In this document: positions 40,902 through 48,848 of the stretch, one piece after another | Numbering within the stretch: the first letter of the stretch is position 1 | How the letters are laid out: every line of letters begins with the position of its first letter | Translations under genes and position numbers: made by a program | NCBI GenBank assembly: GCA_964468205.1 | Contig: CAYXVG010000013.1 | Coordinates: 62,001 to 126,000, forward strand | Direction of reading: 5' to 3' | From: CAWELS01 sp964468205 | GTDB taxonomy: Bacteria > Acidobacteriota > Terriglobia > Bryobacterales > Bryobacteraceae | Length of the DNA stretch: 64,000 bases | The notes under the pieces: model-generated | Seen by the model: the letters and a program-made list of their open reading frames with translations, nothing else | Told to the model about the DNA's origin: nothing | Database searches by the model: none

Positions 40902-41876
40902 TCAGACAGCCGAGAGAAGCTGATCTTCGAAGGTGTAGTCGATGTCCGGGCGCTGGTGGTTTTCGCGGTACCACCGGTAGGTTTCCCGCAAACCGTCAGG
41001 GAAGGGGGTAGGATTGAGGCCGAGGAGACGCTCCGCCTTGGCGACGTTTTCGGTGATGGGCGGCATATCGAAGTAGACGCCGAAGTAGAGCTTACCGGCC
41101 ATTATTTCACCGCCGGCGGCCTCGATCTTCTCGCGGGGAACGCAAACGAGTTCGGGGTCCGCTCCCGCGGCGGCGGCGAGCGCTCTTACGAGTTCGGCTT
41201 GTGTGACGGGCTTCCGGTGGCCAACGTTGAAGGCCTCTCCGACGGCGGTGTCCTTCGTGGCCGCGAGCAGGCAGGCTTCGGCCAGATCGTAAACGTAGGA
41301 GAAGTGCATCAGCCGGCTGCCGTCGCCAGGGACGATAATCGGGCGTTGATCGGCCATGCGGTCCCAGAAGAACTGCTCGCGATAGAACGGATTCCCCGGG
41401 CCGTAGACGTACGGAGGCCGCAGCGTCACCGTTGGAAAGCCTTCCTCACGGTGCATCCGGAAGAGCGCCCGTTCGCTTGACGCTTTATTGGCGACGTAGG
41501 AGTCGGGGTGATCATCAGGCGCCAGCGATTGGTCTTCGGTCCAGTCGAGCCCGTCACCGTAGACGGCGCAACTGGACATAAAGACGTAGCGGACGAGGCC
41601 GTCTCCACAGGCTCGCGCTGTCGCTTCCACCGGGGCGGCCGTGGTGCCGCGCTCCCAGTCATAGACGTTGTCGAAGACCCAGTCGAACCGCTGCCCAGCG
41701 AGAGCGCGCCGCATGGAATCCGGGTCATTGCGATCGCCCACAAGATTTCCGACCTCCGGCCCATAGCCGTGCCTTTCACTCCGGTGTAGCACGGTCACCT
41801 CGTGGCCTTCCTCGAGCAACCGCTTGACCAGCCGACGCCCGATGAACAACGTTCCTCCAATTACCAGCGCTTTCAT
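40902..41876 (-). CDS. NAD-dependent epimerase/dehydratase family protein
   Basis: A 324-residue short-chain Rossmann enzyme. The nucleotide site 'KALVIGGTLFIGRRLVKRLLE' is a GxxFIG form of the usual GxxGxxG pattern. 'YVFMSSCAVYG' gives the serine and 'PDSYVANKASSERALFR' has a YxxxK in 'YVANK', the catalytic tyrosine and lysine. The family modifies nucleotide sugars or acts on related carbonyls. It is preceded on the same strand by the inositol-phosphate synthase gene, with a large palindrome in between, so the two may not be one unit. Substrate unknown. Confidence 0.85.
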   Translation of the reverse strand: MKALVIGGTLFIGRRLVKRLLEEGHEVTVLHRSERHGYGPEVGNLVGDRNDPDSMRRALAGQRFDWVFDNVYDWERGTTAAPVEATARACGDGLVRYVFMSSCAVYGDGLDWTEDQSLAPDDHPDSYVANKASSERALFRMHREEGFPTVTLRPPYVYGPGNPFYREQFFWDRMADQRPIIVPGDGSRLMHFSYVYDLAEACLLAATKDTAVGEAFNVGHRKPVTQAELVRALAAAAGADPELVCVPREKIEAAGGEIMAGKLYFGVYFDMPPITENVAKAERLLGLNPTPFPDGLRETYRWYRENHQRPDIDYTFEDQLLSAV

Positions 41877-41898
41877 CGGTCCCTCCTGATAATGAAAA

Positions 41899-41945
41899 CC
41901 GTGAACGAGCGTGAACCATTACCGCTCGTTCACGCTCGTTCACGG
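41899..41945. repeat. perfect 18-bp inverted repeat
   Basis: CCGTGAACGAGCGTGAAC at 41899-41916 is exactly repeated in inverse orientation at 41928-41945, around an 11-base loop. The arms contain a smaller repeat of GTGAAC. It lies between the inositol-phosphate synthase stop and the epimerase start, both on the minus strand. It could be a terminator, a regulatory RNA hairpin or a mobile repeat. Confidence 0.75.
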
Positions 41946-41967
41946 CTCTGGTTACTATCTTACGCTG

Positions 41968-43287
41968 CTAGTCGTAGTATTCCAGCCCGAGGTGCGTGAT
42001 TAGGTCTTCCCCGCGCATCCAACGCAGCGTGTTCTTGAGCTTGATGAGCTGGATAAACAGATCGTGCTCGGGGTAGAGACCGGGAGCGGTCATCGGCGCT
42101 TTGAAGTAGAACGACAGCCACTCCTGGATGCCCTTCATGCCGGAGCGCTGCGCGAGATCGAGGAACAGGACCAGATCCAAGACGATCGGCGCCGCCAAAA
42201 TGGAGTCGCGGCAGAGGAAGTTTACCTTAATCTGCATCGGATAGCCGAGCCAGCCAAAAATGTCGATGTTGTCCCAGCCTTCCTTCGCGTCGCCGCGGGG
42301 CGGATAGTAGTTGATGCGGACCAGGTGTGTGAGGTTCTTGTAGAGGTCCGGGTAGAGATCCGGCTGCAAGATGTATTCAAGGACGCTGAGTTTGGTTTCT
42401 TCTTTGGTCTTGAAGGCGTCGGGATCGTGCAGGACCTCGCCATCGCGGTTACCAAGGATGTTCGTGGAGAACCAGCCGTGCACACCTAGCATCCTCGCTT
42501 TCAACCCCGGAGAGATGATCGTCTTCATCATCGTCTGGCCCGTTTTGAAATCCTTCCCGCCATGGGGGACCTCGTGTTCCTTGGCTAGATCCATCAACGC
42601 GGGAACGTCATTAGTGAGATTCGGCGCGCCATTGCCGAATGGAACGCCGAGCTTCAGCGAGGCGTAAGCGTAGATCTGGCTGGGGGAGATTTCCGGATCG
42701 TCTTTCGCAAGCCCCTCCTCGAACGCCTTGAGGGACTGGTGGCAAGCGCCGGGCTTGTGATAGACCTCCGTCGAACCGCACCAAAGCATCACCATGCGTG
42801 CGGCGCCGGAGTTCGCCTGGAAGTCCCTAATGTCCTGCATCAGGGCTTCTGCTTTGTCCATCTTCGAGCCGCCCTCCTTGATGTTGGGTCCAGAGATATT
42901 CCGGACGTATTTCGGGTCGACGACGGCGGTCATGGGCTTGGTGTCCGTCAAAGGTCCCTTGATCTGCTCCAGGAGGGATTTATCGAGAACCCCCGCATTT
43001 AGCGCGGACTCATAGGCGGTGTCCTCGAACATATCCCAACCGCCATAGACGATGTCGTCGAGATCGGCCAGCGGCACGAAGTCGCGGATTAGCGGGGACC
43101 GGTTGTCGGTGCGCTTCCCGAGGCGGATGGTCGCCATCTGGGTCAGAGAGCCAAAGGGCTTCCCCAGCCCCTTGCGAATTGCTTCGACGCCCGCCATGAA
43201 GGTGGTTCCAACGGCTCCCATGCCCGGTATGAGGACGCCGAGCTTTCCTTCGGCAGACGCGATTTTCACAGGTTCTTGGTTGGACAA
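41968..43287 (-). CDS. myo-inositol-1-phosphate synthase family protein
   Basis: About 439 residues. I chose the TTG at 43287 because an AAAGGAG site sits right before it and the conserved fold begins shortly after ('KLGVLIPGMGAVGTTFMAG'); the ATG at 43359 would add 24 residues without such support. Rossmann nucleotide binding (GxGxxG as GMGAVG) and the synthase-specific 'LTNDVPALMDLA', 'GKDFKTGQTMMKTIISPGLKARM' and 'GDREVLHDP'-like segments identify the family. It converts glucose-6-phosphate to inositol-1-phosphate with NAD. It is divergent from the LytTR gene. Confidence 0.9.
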   Translation of the reverse strand: MSNQEPVKIASAEGKLGVLIPGMGAVGTTFMAGVEAIRKGLGKPFGSLTQMATIRLGKRTDNRSPLIRDFVPLADLDDIVYGGWDMFEDTAYESALNAGVLDKSLLEQIKGPLTDTKPMTAVVDPKYVRNISGPNIKEGGSKMDKAEALMQDIRDFQANSGAARMVMLWCGSTEVYHKPGACHQSLKAFEEGLAKDDPEISPSQIYAYASLKLGVPFGNGAPNLTNDVPALMDLAKEHEVPHGGKDFKTGQTMMKTIISPGLKARMLGVHGWFSTNILGNRDGEVLHDPDAFKTKEETKLSVLEYILQPDLYPDLYKNLTHLVRINYYPPRGDAKEGWDNIDIFGWLGYPMQIKVNFLCRDSILAAPIVLDLVLFLDLAQRSGMKGIQEWLSFYFKAPMTAPGLYPEHDLFIQLIKLKNTLRWMRGEDLITHLGLEYYD

Positions 43288-43503
43288 AATCAGTACTCCT
43301 TTGATGAATACCGCCCCGGGGCTGGCAACAGCGGTTGCCGCTCCTGGTCCGACTTTCAACGGGGCGGGGTGGATATCATGTTACCGGCGCTCTTCCGGGA
43401 CGGCCCGGCCGCCGGGTGAGTGGGCGACGGAACACTCCCGCTCCTGTCTGCGGCGGCGTCACACGCGGAAGATGGCTCTCCAGGTCTCGTGAATGCCAGA
43501 TGT

Positions 43504-43509
43504 TATACT
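43504..43509 (+). promoter_or_regulatory. -10 element for the LytTR regulator
   Basis: TATACT at 43504-43509, nine bases before the ATG at 43519. A start site seven bases on would make the mRNA nearly leaderless. No matching -35 is evident, so the promoter may need an activator. Confidence 0.4.
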
Positions 43510-43518
43510 AACATTCTC

Positions 43519-44298
43519 ATGGTAGGACGTGAAACCGCGACTATCAGGACCATCCTGGTGGACGACGAACGTCTGGCTCGTGACGAACTAGGATTTCTGC
43601 TCAAGGCTTTCTCCGAAATCGAGGTGGTGGGGACGGCTCAGAACGGCCTCGAGGCGGTAGAGATGATTGAGGAGCTGGAGCCGGACCTGGTTTTTCTGGA
43701 TGTCCAGATGCCTGGGCTGAATGGACTGGGCGTGATCCGGAAACTTCGCGAGCGAGGTGCGAGTCTTCCTCATTTTGTGATGGCGACGGCCTATGACCAT
43801 TACGCCGTGGACGCGTTCCGGGTGGAAGCGACCGATTATCTCCTGAAGCCGATCGATAAGGAACGGCTTGAGGAGTCAGTGGAGCGCGTACGCCGTGTAC
43901 TTCTGGAGGGGGCGAAAGCGGCCCCACAGGAGGCCGCGCCGGCCATGGTATCCGGTCCGCAACGTTCCAAGATTCTCATCAAGAGCCAGAACCGCAACTT
44001 CATTGTCGATGCGAATGAGCTGATTTACGCGACCATAGAGGATGGCCTAATCACGATCGTCTCGACGAAGGTGGAGGGCTTGTCCAACTACCGGACGATT
44101 GAGGAGTTGCAGTCGAATCTCGATCCCGAGATTTTCTGGCGCGTTCACCGGTCGTACTTGGTGAACATCAACCGGATCAAGGAAGTGATTCCCTGGTTTA
44201 AGTCGAGCTACCAACTTCGGATGGACGACCGGAAACAGACCGAAATACCGGTAAGCCGTGTGCAGACGAAACGCCTGCGTTCCCTACTGAAGCTGTAG
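43519..44298 (+). CDS. LytTR-family response regulator
   Basis: About 259 residues from the ATG at 43519; earlier frame sequence is unsupported. Receiver domain: 'TILVDDERLARDEL' acidic pair and 'DLVFLDVQMPGLNG' with phosphoacceptor D61, then 'VEATDYLLKPID' with the conserved lysine. The C-terminal LytTR DNA-binding domain (about 155-259) starts 'KILIKSQNRNFIVDANELIYA' and has 'RTIEELQSNLDPEIFWRVHRSYLVNINRIKEV' in short form. Such regulators pair with LytS-type membrane kinases. No kinase adjoins it, so it is an orphan here; the membrane fragment at 1-318 is a weak candidate type but 43 kb away. Confidence 0.9.
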   Translation: MVGRETATIRTILVDDERLARDELGFLLKAFSEIEVVGTAQNGLEAVEMIEELEPDLVFLDVQMPGLNGLGVIRKLRERGASLPHFVMATAYDHYAVDAFRVEATDYLLKPIDKERLEESVERVRRVLLEGAKAAPQEAAPAMVSGPQRSKILIKSQNRNFIVDANELIYATIEDGLITIVSTKVEGLSNYRTIEELQSNLDPEIFWRVHRSYLVNINRIKEVIPWFKSSYQLRMDDRKQTEIPVSRVQTKRLRSLLKL

Positions 44299-44300
44299 CA

Positions 44301-44324
44301 GGGGCAGGCGGAAGCGCCTGCCCC
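44301..44324. repeat. palindromic REP-like hairpin, related to 15228-15250
   Basis: GGGGCAGGCG and CGCCTGCCCC form a perfect 10-bp stem with a GAAG loop. It lies between the convergent LytTR regulator and Dabb gene, so it may act as terminator. Its similarity to the palindrome before the pectinase gene suggests a repeat family. Confidence 0.7.
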
Positions 44325-44330
44325 ACGGCG

Positions 44331-44702
44331 CTAGTTGGTGATGTCGAAGGTGCGGCTCATCTTGCGGGCCGGCATGTAGACCTCGTACCACTTCTTCTGG
44401 GCATCGCTGCCGGCGTAGTCCTCCAAGGCCTTCTGATCTTTGAACTCCATTACGAACGCGGCTTGGGCGCCCTGCGCCTTGATGGAGCGAAGCCAGATGC
44501 GGGTGATGCCGTCATAGCTGTCAGCGAGTTCTTCGACGCCCTTGAGGGCGGCGTCAACATCGGCCCCCTCGTTCCAGTCAAGCGTAACCACGTGGATCAC
44601 GCTGTTGGGTTTATTGGCGTACCCGAGAAGCGCCCCGGTCCCGAAGAGCAGAGCCGCGGCAAGAAGGACGCCAAGAGTTTTCCAGGTGAAAATGTTGCGC
44701 AT
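44331..44702 (-). CDS. membrane-anchored Dabb (stress-responsive A/B barrel) domain protein
   Basis: A 123-residue protein with an N-terminal hydrophobic segment (about 8-30, ending 'GALLGYANKP'), then a ferredoxin-like Dabb domain: 'VIHVVTLDWNEGADVDAALK', 'ITRIWLRSIKAQGAQAAFV' and 'EFKDQKALEDYAGSDAQKKW'. Dabb proteins dimerise into beta barrels; most are uncharacterised, some act in stress response or polyketide-type cyclisation. The anchor may place it in the periplasm. Convergent with the LytTR gene, and followed on its 5' side by a 43-base gap from the next minus-strand gene. Confidence 0.75.
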   Translation of the reverse strand: MRNIFTWKTLGVLLAAALLFGTGALLGYANKPNSVIHVVTLDWNEGADVDAALKGVEELADSYDGITRIWLRSIKAQGAQAAFVMEFKDQKALEDYAGSDAQKKWYEVYMPARKMSRTFDITN

Positions 44703-44745
44703 TGTTGTTTTCCCCTCTATTTCATGGTGTATGGTCCAGTCCCGT

Positions 44746-45159
44746 TCAGGCCTGGATCGAACTGTTGGCCGCGGGCTGCGCGGCGCTGTCCGGACGAGCC
44801 CTCAATCCGGACCAATCTTCGCAAATCACAATGGAATTGGCCGGGTTCCGCGGCGCATATTTCACCGTGACCATGCCAACCAGAGCATCGCGGTCTGGCG
44901 GCAAGAACTCCGCCAGGGCGCTGACATCTTGAGAATTGTCGTAGTCCACTCCCATCGCGGAATAGCGATAGTAGAGCATGTTTTCGTCGAGGTCGGTGAG
45001 CATCCCGTCCGTCATCCTGCCGACGCGGTTCACCATCAACCGGCGCTTCCGTTCGCGCTCCAGGGGCGTGGTACGCACCCGGTACAGAACCCAGGCTGCG
45101 AGCGCCGCGAGTAACAACGCTCCAACCGCGAGCAGGATAAGACGTTGCTCGGGCGACAT
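44746..45159 (-). CDS. single-pass membrane protein of unknown function
   Basis: A 137-residue protein with one membrane helix near residues 6-27 ('LILLAVGALLLAALAAWVLY') and a short cytoplasmic or periplasmic domain: 'RKRRLMVNRVGRMTDGMLTDLDEN' then 'VTVKYAPRNPANSIVICEDWSGLRAR'. I do not recognise the family. Its ATG overlaps the stop of the aldolase gene by one base (TGATG reading), so it is translated from the same message as the aldolase and FAH genes. Confidence 0.6.
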   Translation of the reverse strand: MSPEQRLILLAVGALLLAALAAWVLYRVRTTPLERERKRRLMVNRVGRMTDGMLTDLDENMLYYRYSAMGVDYDNSQDVSALAEFLPPDRDALVGMVTVKYAPRNPANSIVICEDWSGLRARPDSAAQPAANSSIQA

Positions 45160-45821
45160 CAGGCGGAGGTCCGGGTCTCCTCGAATACCTTGCGCCAGTC
45201 GGAAAGAAACTGTTCGAGTCCCTTATCCGTCAGCGGATGCTTGAAGAGCGCGTCAAATGTTTTGAACGGCAGCGTGGCGATGTCCGCGCCCGCCTGGGCC
45301 GCTTCAATCACATGCAGAGGCGAGCGGACCGAGGCCACCAGAATCTGCGTAGTGAAGCCGAAATTCCGGTAGATTTCGCGAATCCGCCGGATCATATCCA
45401 TGCCGGAGGCGCCGATGTCGTCCAGGCGGCCCACAAAGGGGCTGACGATATAGGCCCCGGCCTTTGCGGCGAGCAGGGCCTGGGCGGGGGAGAAGCAGAG
45501 AGTCACGTTACAGCGGATGCCCTCCTTGCTCAACCGCGCCGTCGCCTTGATGCCATCGCGCGTCAACGGGACTTTTACCACAACATTTGGGTGAATCCTG
45601 GAAACCCGGCGGCCTTCTTCCACCATTTCGCCCGCGTCCGTCGAGACCACCTCGGCGCTGACATCGCCGTCGATGATCTCGCAGATTGCCGGGATCTGCT
45701 CTTCTAAAGGCCGCCCCTCCTTGGCGATCAACGACGGGTTAGTGGTAACACCATCGATGATGCCGAATTCGGCAGCTTCACGAAGTTGTTCGAGATTTGC
45801 AGTGTCGAGAAAGATTTTCAT
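45159..45821 (-). CDS. transaldolase-like aldolase (TalC/FsaA family)
   Basis: A 220-residue short transaldolase, the length of the TalC/FSA family rather than full transaldolase. 'MKIFLDTANLEQLREAAEFG' and 'IDGVTTNPSLIAKEG' are family starts; the Schiff-base lysine is in 'VVVKVPLTRDGIKA'; 'CNVTLCFSPAQALLAAKAGA' and 'ISPFVGRLDDIG' (as 'YIVSPFVGR') follow. It acts on fructose-6-phosphate or sedoheptulose-7-phosphate in the cytoplasm; which reaction cannot be decided by eye. It lies two bases after the FAH-family gene and shares a base with the next gene, so an operon of at least three. Confidence 0.85.
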   Translation of the reverse strand: MKIFLDTANLEQLREAAEFGIIDGVTTNPSLIAKEGRPLEEQIPAICEIIDGDVSAEVVSTDAGEMVEEGRRVSRIHPNVVVKVPLTRDGIKATARLSKEGIRCNVTLCFSPAQALLAAKAGAYIVSPFVGRLDDIGASGMDMIRRIREIYRNFGFTTQILVASVRSPLHVIEAAQAGADIATLPFKTFDALFKHPLTDKGLEQFLSDWRKVFEETRTSA

Positions 45822-45823
45822 GT

Positions 45824-46627
45824 TTATCCCTTCGCCGTCTCCACTACTTTGTTCTTCAGCGTGCCGACGCCTTCGATCAAAACCTCGATCTCGGAGCCGA
45901 CTTCCATCGGTCCCACACCCGGAGGCGTCCCAGTCGCAATCAGGTCTCCGGGCTCGAGCGTCATAAACGACGTGACAAACTCAATTATATCACTGATACT
46001 AAAGAGCATATCCGAGACCGGCCCATCCTGCTTCAGTTCGCCGTCGAGGTAGGTGCGGACGCGCACTTCGGCCAGATCCAGTTCGTCCTTCGGCACGATC
46101 CACGGTCCGACAGGGCAGAAGGTATCGAAGCCCTTGGCGCGGGTCCACATCGGGTCTTCGCGCTGAAGGTCCCTTGCGGTTACGTCGTTGACACAGGTGT
46201 ACCCGAACACGTATTCCATCGCCTTTGCGGCGCCGACGCTCTTGGCCGGCTTCCCGATGACGACTCCGAGTTCGCCTTCGTAGCTCAACAGCTTGGTGAT
46301 GGGTGGATAGACGATCGATTCCTGATGCGCAAGCAGAGAGGAGTGGGGTTTGAGGAAGATGATCGGCTGGTGGGGCGGCTCGTTGCCCAACTCCTTGGCA
46401 TGGTCGGCGTAGTTTCTGCCGACGCAGACGATCTTGGTGGGCCAGGACGGGGGCAACAAGCGCACCTTGGTCAAGCCAAAGGATGGTCCGATGTGGTCCT
46501 CGCTAAATGGGCCTTTGGTCTCGAAAACCGAACCTTCGCTCACCACACCGTACCGAATCCCTCCGGAACCGTCCGGCGTCTTCGCCGGTGCAGATTCGTC
46601 AACCGTGAACCGCACGTGTCTCGTCAT
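45824..46627 (-). CDS. fumarylacetoacetate-hydrolase-family protein
   Basis: A 267-residue protein with an FAH fold: 'KIVCVGRNYADHAKELG', 'FLKPHSSLLAH', the metal-binding 'LLSYEGELGVVIGK' (ExE) and 'GYTCVNDVTARDLQ', and 'LEPGDLIATGTPPGVG' at the C-terminus. The family cleaves or isomerises beta-dicarbonyl acids, such as in aromatic or sugar-acid breakdown; the function of this member is open. The stop abuts the aldolase start (three bases), so both enzymes may act on the same carbon compound. Confidence 0.88.
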   Translation of the reverse strand: MTRHVRFTVDESAPAKTPDGSGGIRYGVVSEGSVFETKGPFSEDHIGPSFGLTKVRLLPPSWPTKIVCVGRNYADHAKELGNEPPHQPIIFLKPHSSLLAHQESIVYPPITKLLSYEGELGVVIGKPAKSVGAAKAMEYVFGYTCVNDVTARDLQREDPMWTRAKGFDTFCPVGPWIVPKDELDLAEVRVRTYLDGELKQDGPVSDMLFSISDIIEFVTSFMTLEPGDLIATGTPPGVGPMEVGSEIEVLIEGVGTLKNKVVETAKG

Positions 46628-46641
46628 TCAACCTTTCCTTC

Positions 46642-47658
46642 CTATGGAGCTGTTTGCTCTACCGCCGGAGACGGTTCGCTGCGGTTGCCGGCGGCGTCCA
46701 CAGCCACTACAGAATAACGATACCGCTTTCCCGACACGACATCGCGGTCACTGTAAGCCGGGGTGGTCAAACCTTCGGCGATTGTCACCTCGGCGGAGTC
46801 CTCGAGTTGCCGGAAGACTTCATATGCGGCGAAATCGGCGACTTCCACACTATCCCAGGCGAGTTCGATGGAGTCGAAACCCGCGACCGCAGTGAGTCCG
46901 GCCGGCGGCGCGGGTGGAAAGCGGTCGACGGGCCGAATCGTCACCGGTTCGGCCGGCTCGCTTTCGGCGATGTCATCCGCGACCGGCACGAGAGTCTGGA
47001 CGCGGTATTCATAGGATGTTCCGTACTCGCAATTGGTATCGATCCATTCAGTATTGGCGGTCTCGCCCGATAGAAGGAACTCTTTCGCTCCCTCTATCCG
47101 GCGGAAGATCCGGTATCGCTCGCCCGGCCGGCCACTGCCGTTCCAGGTCAACTTGACACCCTCGCGGCCGGCGGCGGCATTCAACTCCGACGGCGGCAGT
47201 ACCGGCTCGATGACGTGAACCGCAGCCAAGTTCGACCATTCCGACCAGCGCCCCCCCCGGTTAGCGAGCCGCACGCCGACGAGGACCTCCCGTCCGGCCC
47301 ACGGCTCCGCCGGCGTCTGAGCCCGGACGCGGCCCGGCTGCTCCGGCGGCGCAACTTCGATTCGCCGGGCTCCGTCGAGCCATGCGTCGCGGTTATAAGG
47401 CTGAACGCCCTCCGCGCCAATGCGCAGGTCGACGGCACTGTATTCCCGGACCAGCAGGCCTTCGGTAGTCTGTCCGGAGACGGTGAAATGCACCACCAGG
47501 CGGTCGCCACGCTCTATTGCCAACAGGTCGTCGACTGGAACCGGGATGCGGAGCGCCGGGGGTTCGGGATCGCCCACGTAACCACAGCCGGCAAGCGCCA
47601 TGGCCAGCACGGAGCATCCCGCCGCAACGACACCCCGCACTGGCGGAATTCGAGCCAT
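46642..47658 (-). CDS. lipoprotein with fibronectin type III domains
   Basis: A 338-residue exported protein with a clear lipobox ('LAMALAGCGYVGDPEPP'; cysteine about residue 25). At least two fibronectin type III domains follow: near 'PSELNAAAGREGVKLTWNGSG' and near 'PAGLTAVAGFDSIELAWDSV', each with the usual W/Y core and 'YEVFRQL' or 'YRIFRRI' strand. It is probably an outer-membrane-anchored adhesion or binding protein. It precedes the FAH gene on the same strand with only a 14-base gap, though a shared function is not obvious. Confidence 0.85.
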   Translation of the reverse strand: MARIPPVRGVVAAGCSVLAMALAGCGYVGDPEPPALRIPVPVDDLLAIERGDRLVVHFTVSGQTTEGLLVREYSAVDLRIGAEGVQPYNRDAWLDGARRIEVAPPEQPGRVRAQTPAEPWAGREVLVGVRLANRGGRWSEWSNLAAVHVIEPVLPPSELNAAAGREGVKLTWNGSGRPGERYRIFRRIEGAKEFLLSGETANTEWIDTNCEYGTSYEYRVQTLVPVADDIAESEPAEPVTIRPVDRFPPAPPAGLTAVAGFDSIELAWDSVEVADFAAYEVFRQLEDSAEVTIAEGLTTPAYSDRDVVSGKRYRYSVVAVDAAGNRSEPSPAVEQTAP

Positions 47659-47834
47659 AACCTTCGATTGTAGAGGACGCCGGGCATGTGGTCAGTGACG
47701 AATTGCGATCAGCGCGGGGCCGGAGATCCCGCTCGAAGATGAGACGTTCCGTTCGATAGCATCGCCGGCCGGCGCAGCCGCGGGTATCTGAGCATTGAGC
47801 CAGTGGGAGTTGGCGTTGGGCGTTGGAACCAATT

Positions 47835-47878
47835 CACGGCAGGAGGCCGAAGCCGGATGGGTCCGGCCTCCTGCCGTG
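47835..47878. terminator. strong 15-bp hairpin downstream of the thioredoxin-like gene
   Basis: CACGGCAGGAGGCCG at 47835-47849 and CGGCCTCCTGCCGTG at 47864-47878 are perfect complements with a 14-base loop. It begins four bases after the thioredoxin-like gene's stop on the minus strand. Its length and placement make it the best terminator candidate of the window, though the T run is lacking. Confidence 0.7.
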
Positions 47879-47881
47879 GCT

Positions 47882-48115
47882 TTACTTCAGGTCGGCGATT
47901 GCCGCACCGAAGTTGATGTGGAACGGCTGACCGTCGAGCAGCAGAGCCGGAACCGAGGTGACGCCGGCGGACTCCGCCTCCGCGATGCGGGCCTTGTTCG
48001 CTCCCAGGTCTACCACTTCGACGTTGAACTGATCGCGGTTAATCGCATTCACGACATTTTGCTCGGCCGCCACGCAGACGGGGCAACCGGCGTGATAAAA
48101 GACAGCTCTTTTCAT
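47882..48115 (-). CDS. small thioredoxin/glutaredoxin-like protein (CPVC)
   Basis: A 77-residue protein with the redox motif 'FYHAGCPVCVAAEQN' and a compact thioredoxin/glutaredoxin fold, including the cis-proline segment 'AGVTSVPALLLDGQPFH'. Family members of this size reduce disulfides or act as arsenate-type or regulatory thiol proteins. It has an AAGGAGG site before the ATG. It is divergent from a cysteine-rich MarR gene, and two matched palindromes fill the gap, so the thiol protein is probably the MarR regulator's target. Confidence 0.85.
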   Translation of the reverse strand: MKRAVFYHAGCPVCVAAEQNVVNAINRDQFNVEVVDLGANKARIAEAESAGVTSVPALLLDGQPFHINFGAAIADLK

Positions 48116-48137
48116 CGTTACTGGCCTCCTTACTATA

Positions 48138-48152
48138 GTATCGAATCGATAC
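48138..48152. promoter_or_regulatory. palindromic operator 1, thioredoxin-like gene side
   Basis: GTATCGAATCGATAC, a perfect palindrome with a single central base, 22 bases before the thioredoxin-like ATG on the minus strand and overlapping a possible TACTAT -10. Its core is shared with operator 2. Confidence 0.7.
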
Positions 48153-48188
48153 CATAATGCCTCAAGTTTTTGTGCTTGTCAAGGGTAA

Positions 48189-48201
48189 TATCGAGTCGAT
48201 A
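48189..48201. promoter_or_regulatory. palindromic operator 2 and marR promoter
   Basis: TATCGAGTCGATA, a perfect palindrome with the same TATCGA-n-TCGATA core as operator 1, centred 50 bases from it. It lies between TTGTCA (48176-48181) and TAGTAT (48200-48205), a promoter that would start transcription at about the marR ATG, giving a leaderless message repressed by its own product. Confidence 0.7.
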
Positions 48202-48211
48202 GTATTAAGGT

Positions 48212-48802
48212 ATGGAAACGGCTGTCTACGACTTGATGGAGCGCATCTGCAATCTTCTTCGTTCACTGCAGCGCGAGGCGGGAGCCGCGGTTGGATTGCA
48301 GCCGGTCCACATGGCCGCGCTGGCGTATCTGGAGCGGGCGAACCGCTACAGCGATACGCCGGCCGGGGTGGCGGAATATCTCGGCCTGACGAAGGGGACC
48401 GTGTCGCAGTCTCTGCTCGTGCTCGAGCGGGAGGGCTACATCGAGAAAGAGCCGGACGGGAAGGATAAGCGGGTGGTTCATTTGCGACTTCGGGGAGCGG
48501 GGAGACGGCTGGTTCGCGACAACGCGCCGCCACGCTTATTTGGCGCGGCGGCGCGGCAGCTTTCTCCGGCGGATCGAGCGGCGTTGGGGGAGTATCTCGG
48601 AAGGCTGCTTCGCGAGATGCAGCGGATCAACGGATCGCGGTCCTTCGGGGTGTGCCGGTCATGCCGGTTTTTCACCACGGAATCCGGCGGCCGGAGCCGG
48701 TGCGGACTAACCGGGGAGGCGCTCACCAAAGCGGACAGCCGGAGGATTTGCCGGGAGCACGAGTTGGCGAAGGTGGAGGTCACGGCTCCCGATAGCGGGT
48801 AG
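48212..48802 (+). CDS. MarR family regulator with C-terminal four-cysteine motif
   Basis: A 196-residue protein. Residues 1-140 form the MarR winged helix ('DTPAGVAEYLGLTKGTVSQSL' recognition region, 'YIEKEPDGKDKRVVHLRL' wing). The C-terminus adds 'SFGVCRSCRFFTTESGGRSRC' style cysteines at 148, 151, 164 and 180 (C-x2-C-x12-C-x15-C), then 'REHELAKVE'. A CxxC plus two cysteines would fit a zinc or Fe-S site, so the regulator may sense metal, redox state or cluster status. It is divergent from the CPVC protein with paired operators between, and next to the isc operon. Confidence 0.88.
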   Translation: METAVYDLMERICNLLRSLQREAGAAVGLQPVHMAALAYLERANRYSDTPAGVAEYLGLTKGTVSQSLLVLEREGYIEKEPDGKDKRVVHLRLRGAGRRLVRDNAPPRLFGAAARQLSPADRAALGEYLGRLLREMQRINGSRSFGVCRSCRFFTTESGGRSRCGLTGEALTKADSRRICREHELAKVEVTAPDSG

Positions 48803-48848
48803 CCGGACACGGCCGGGCCTGCGGGCGCTGGGATGTTGAGCGCAGATT

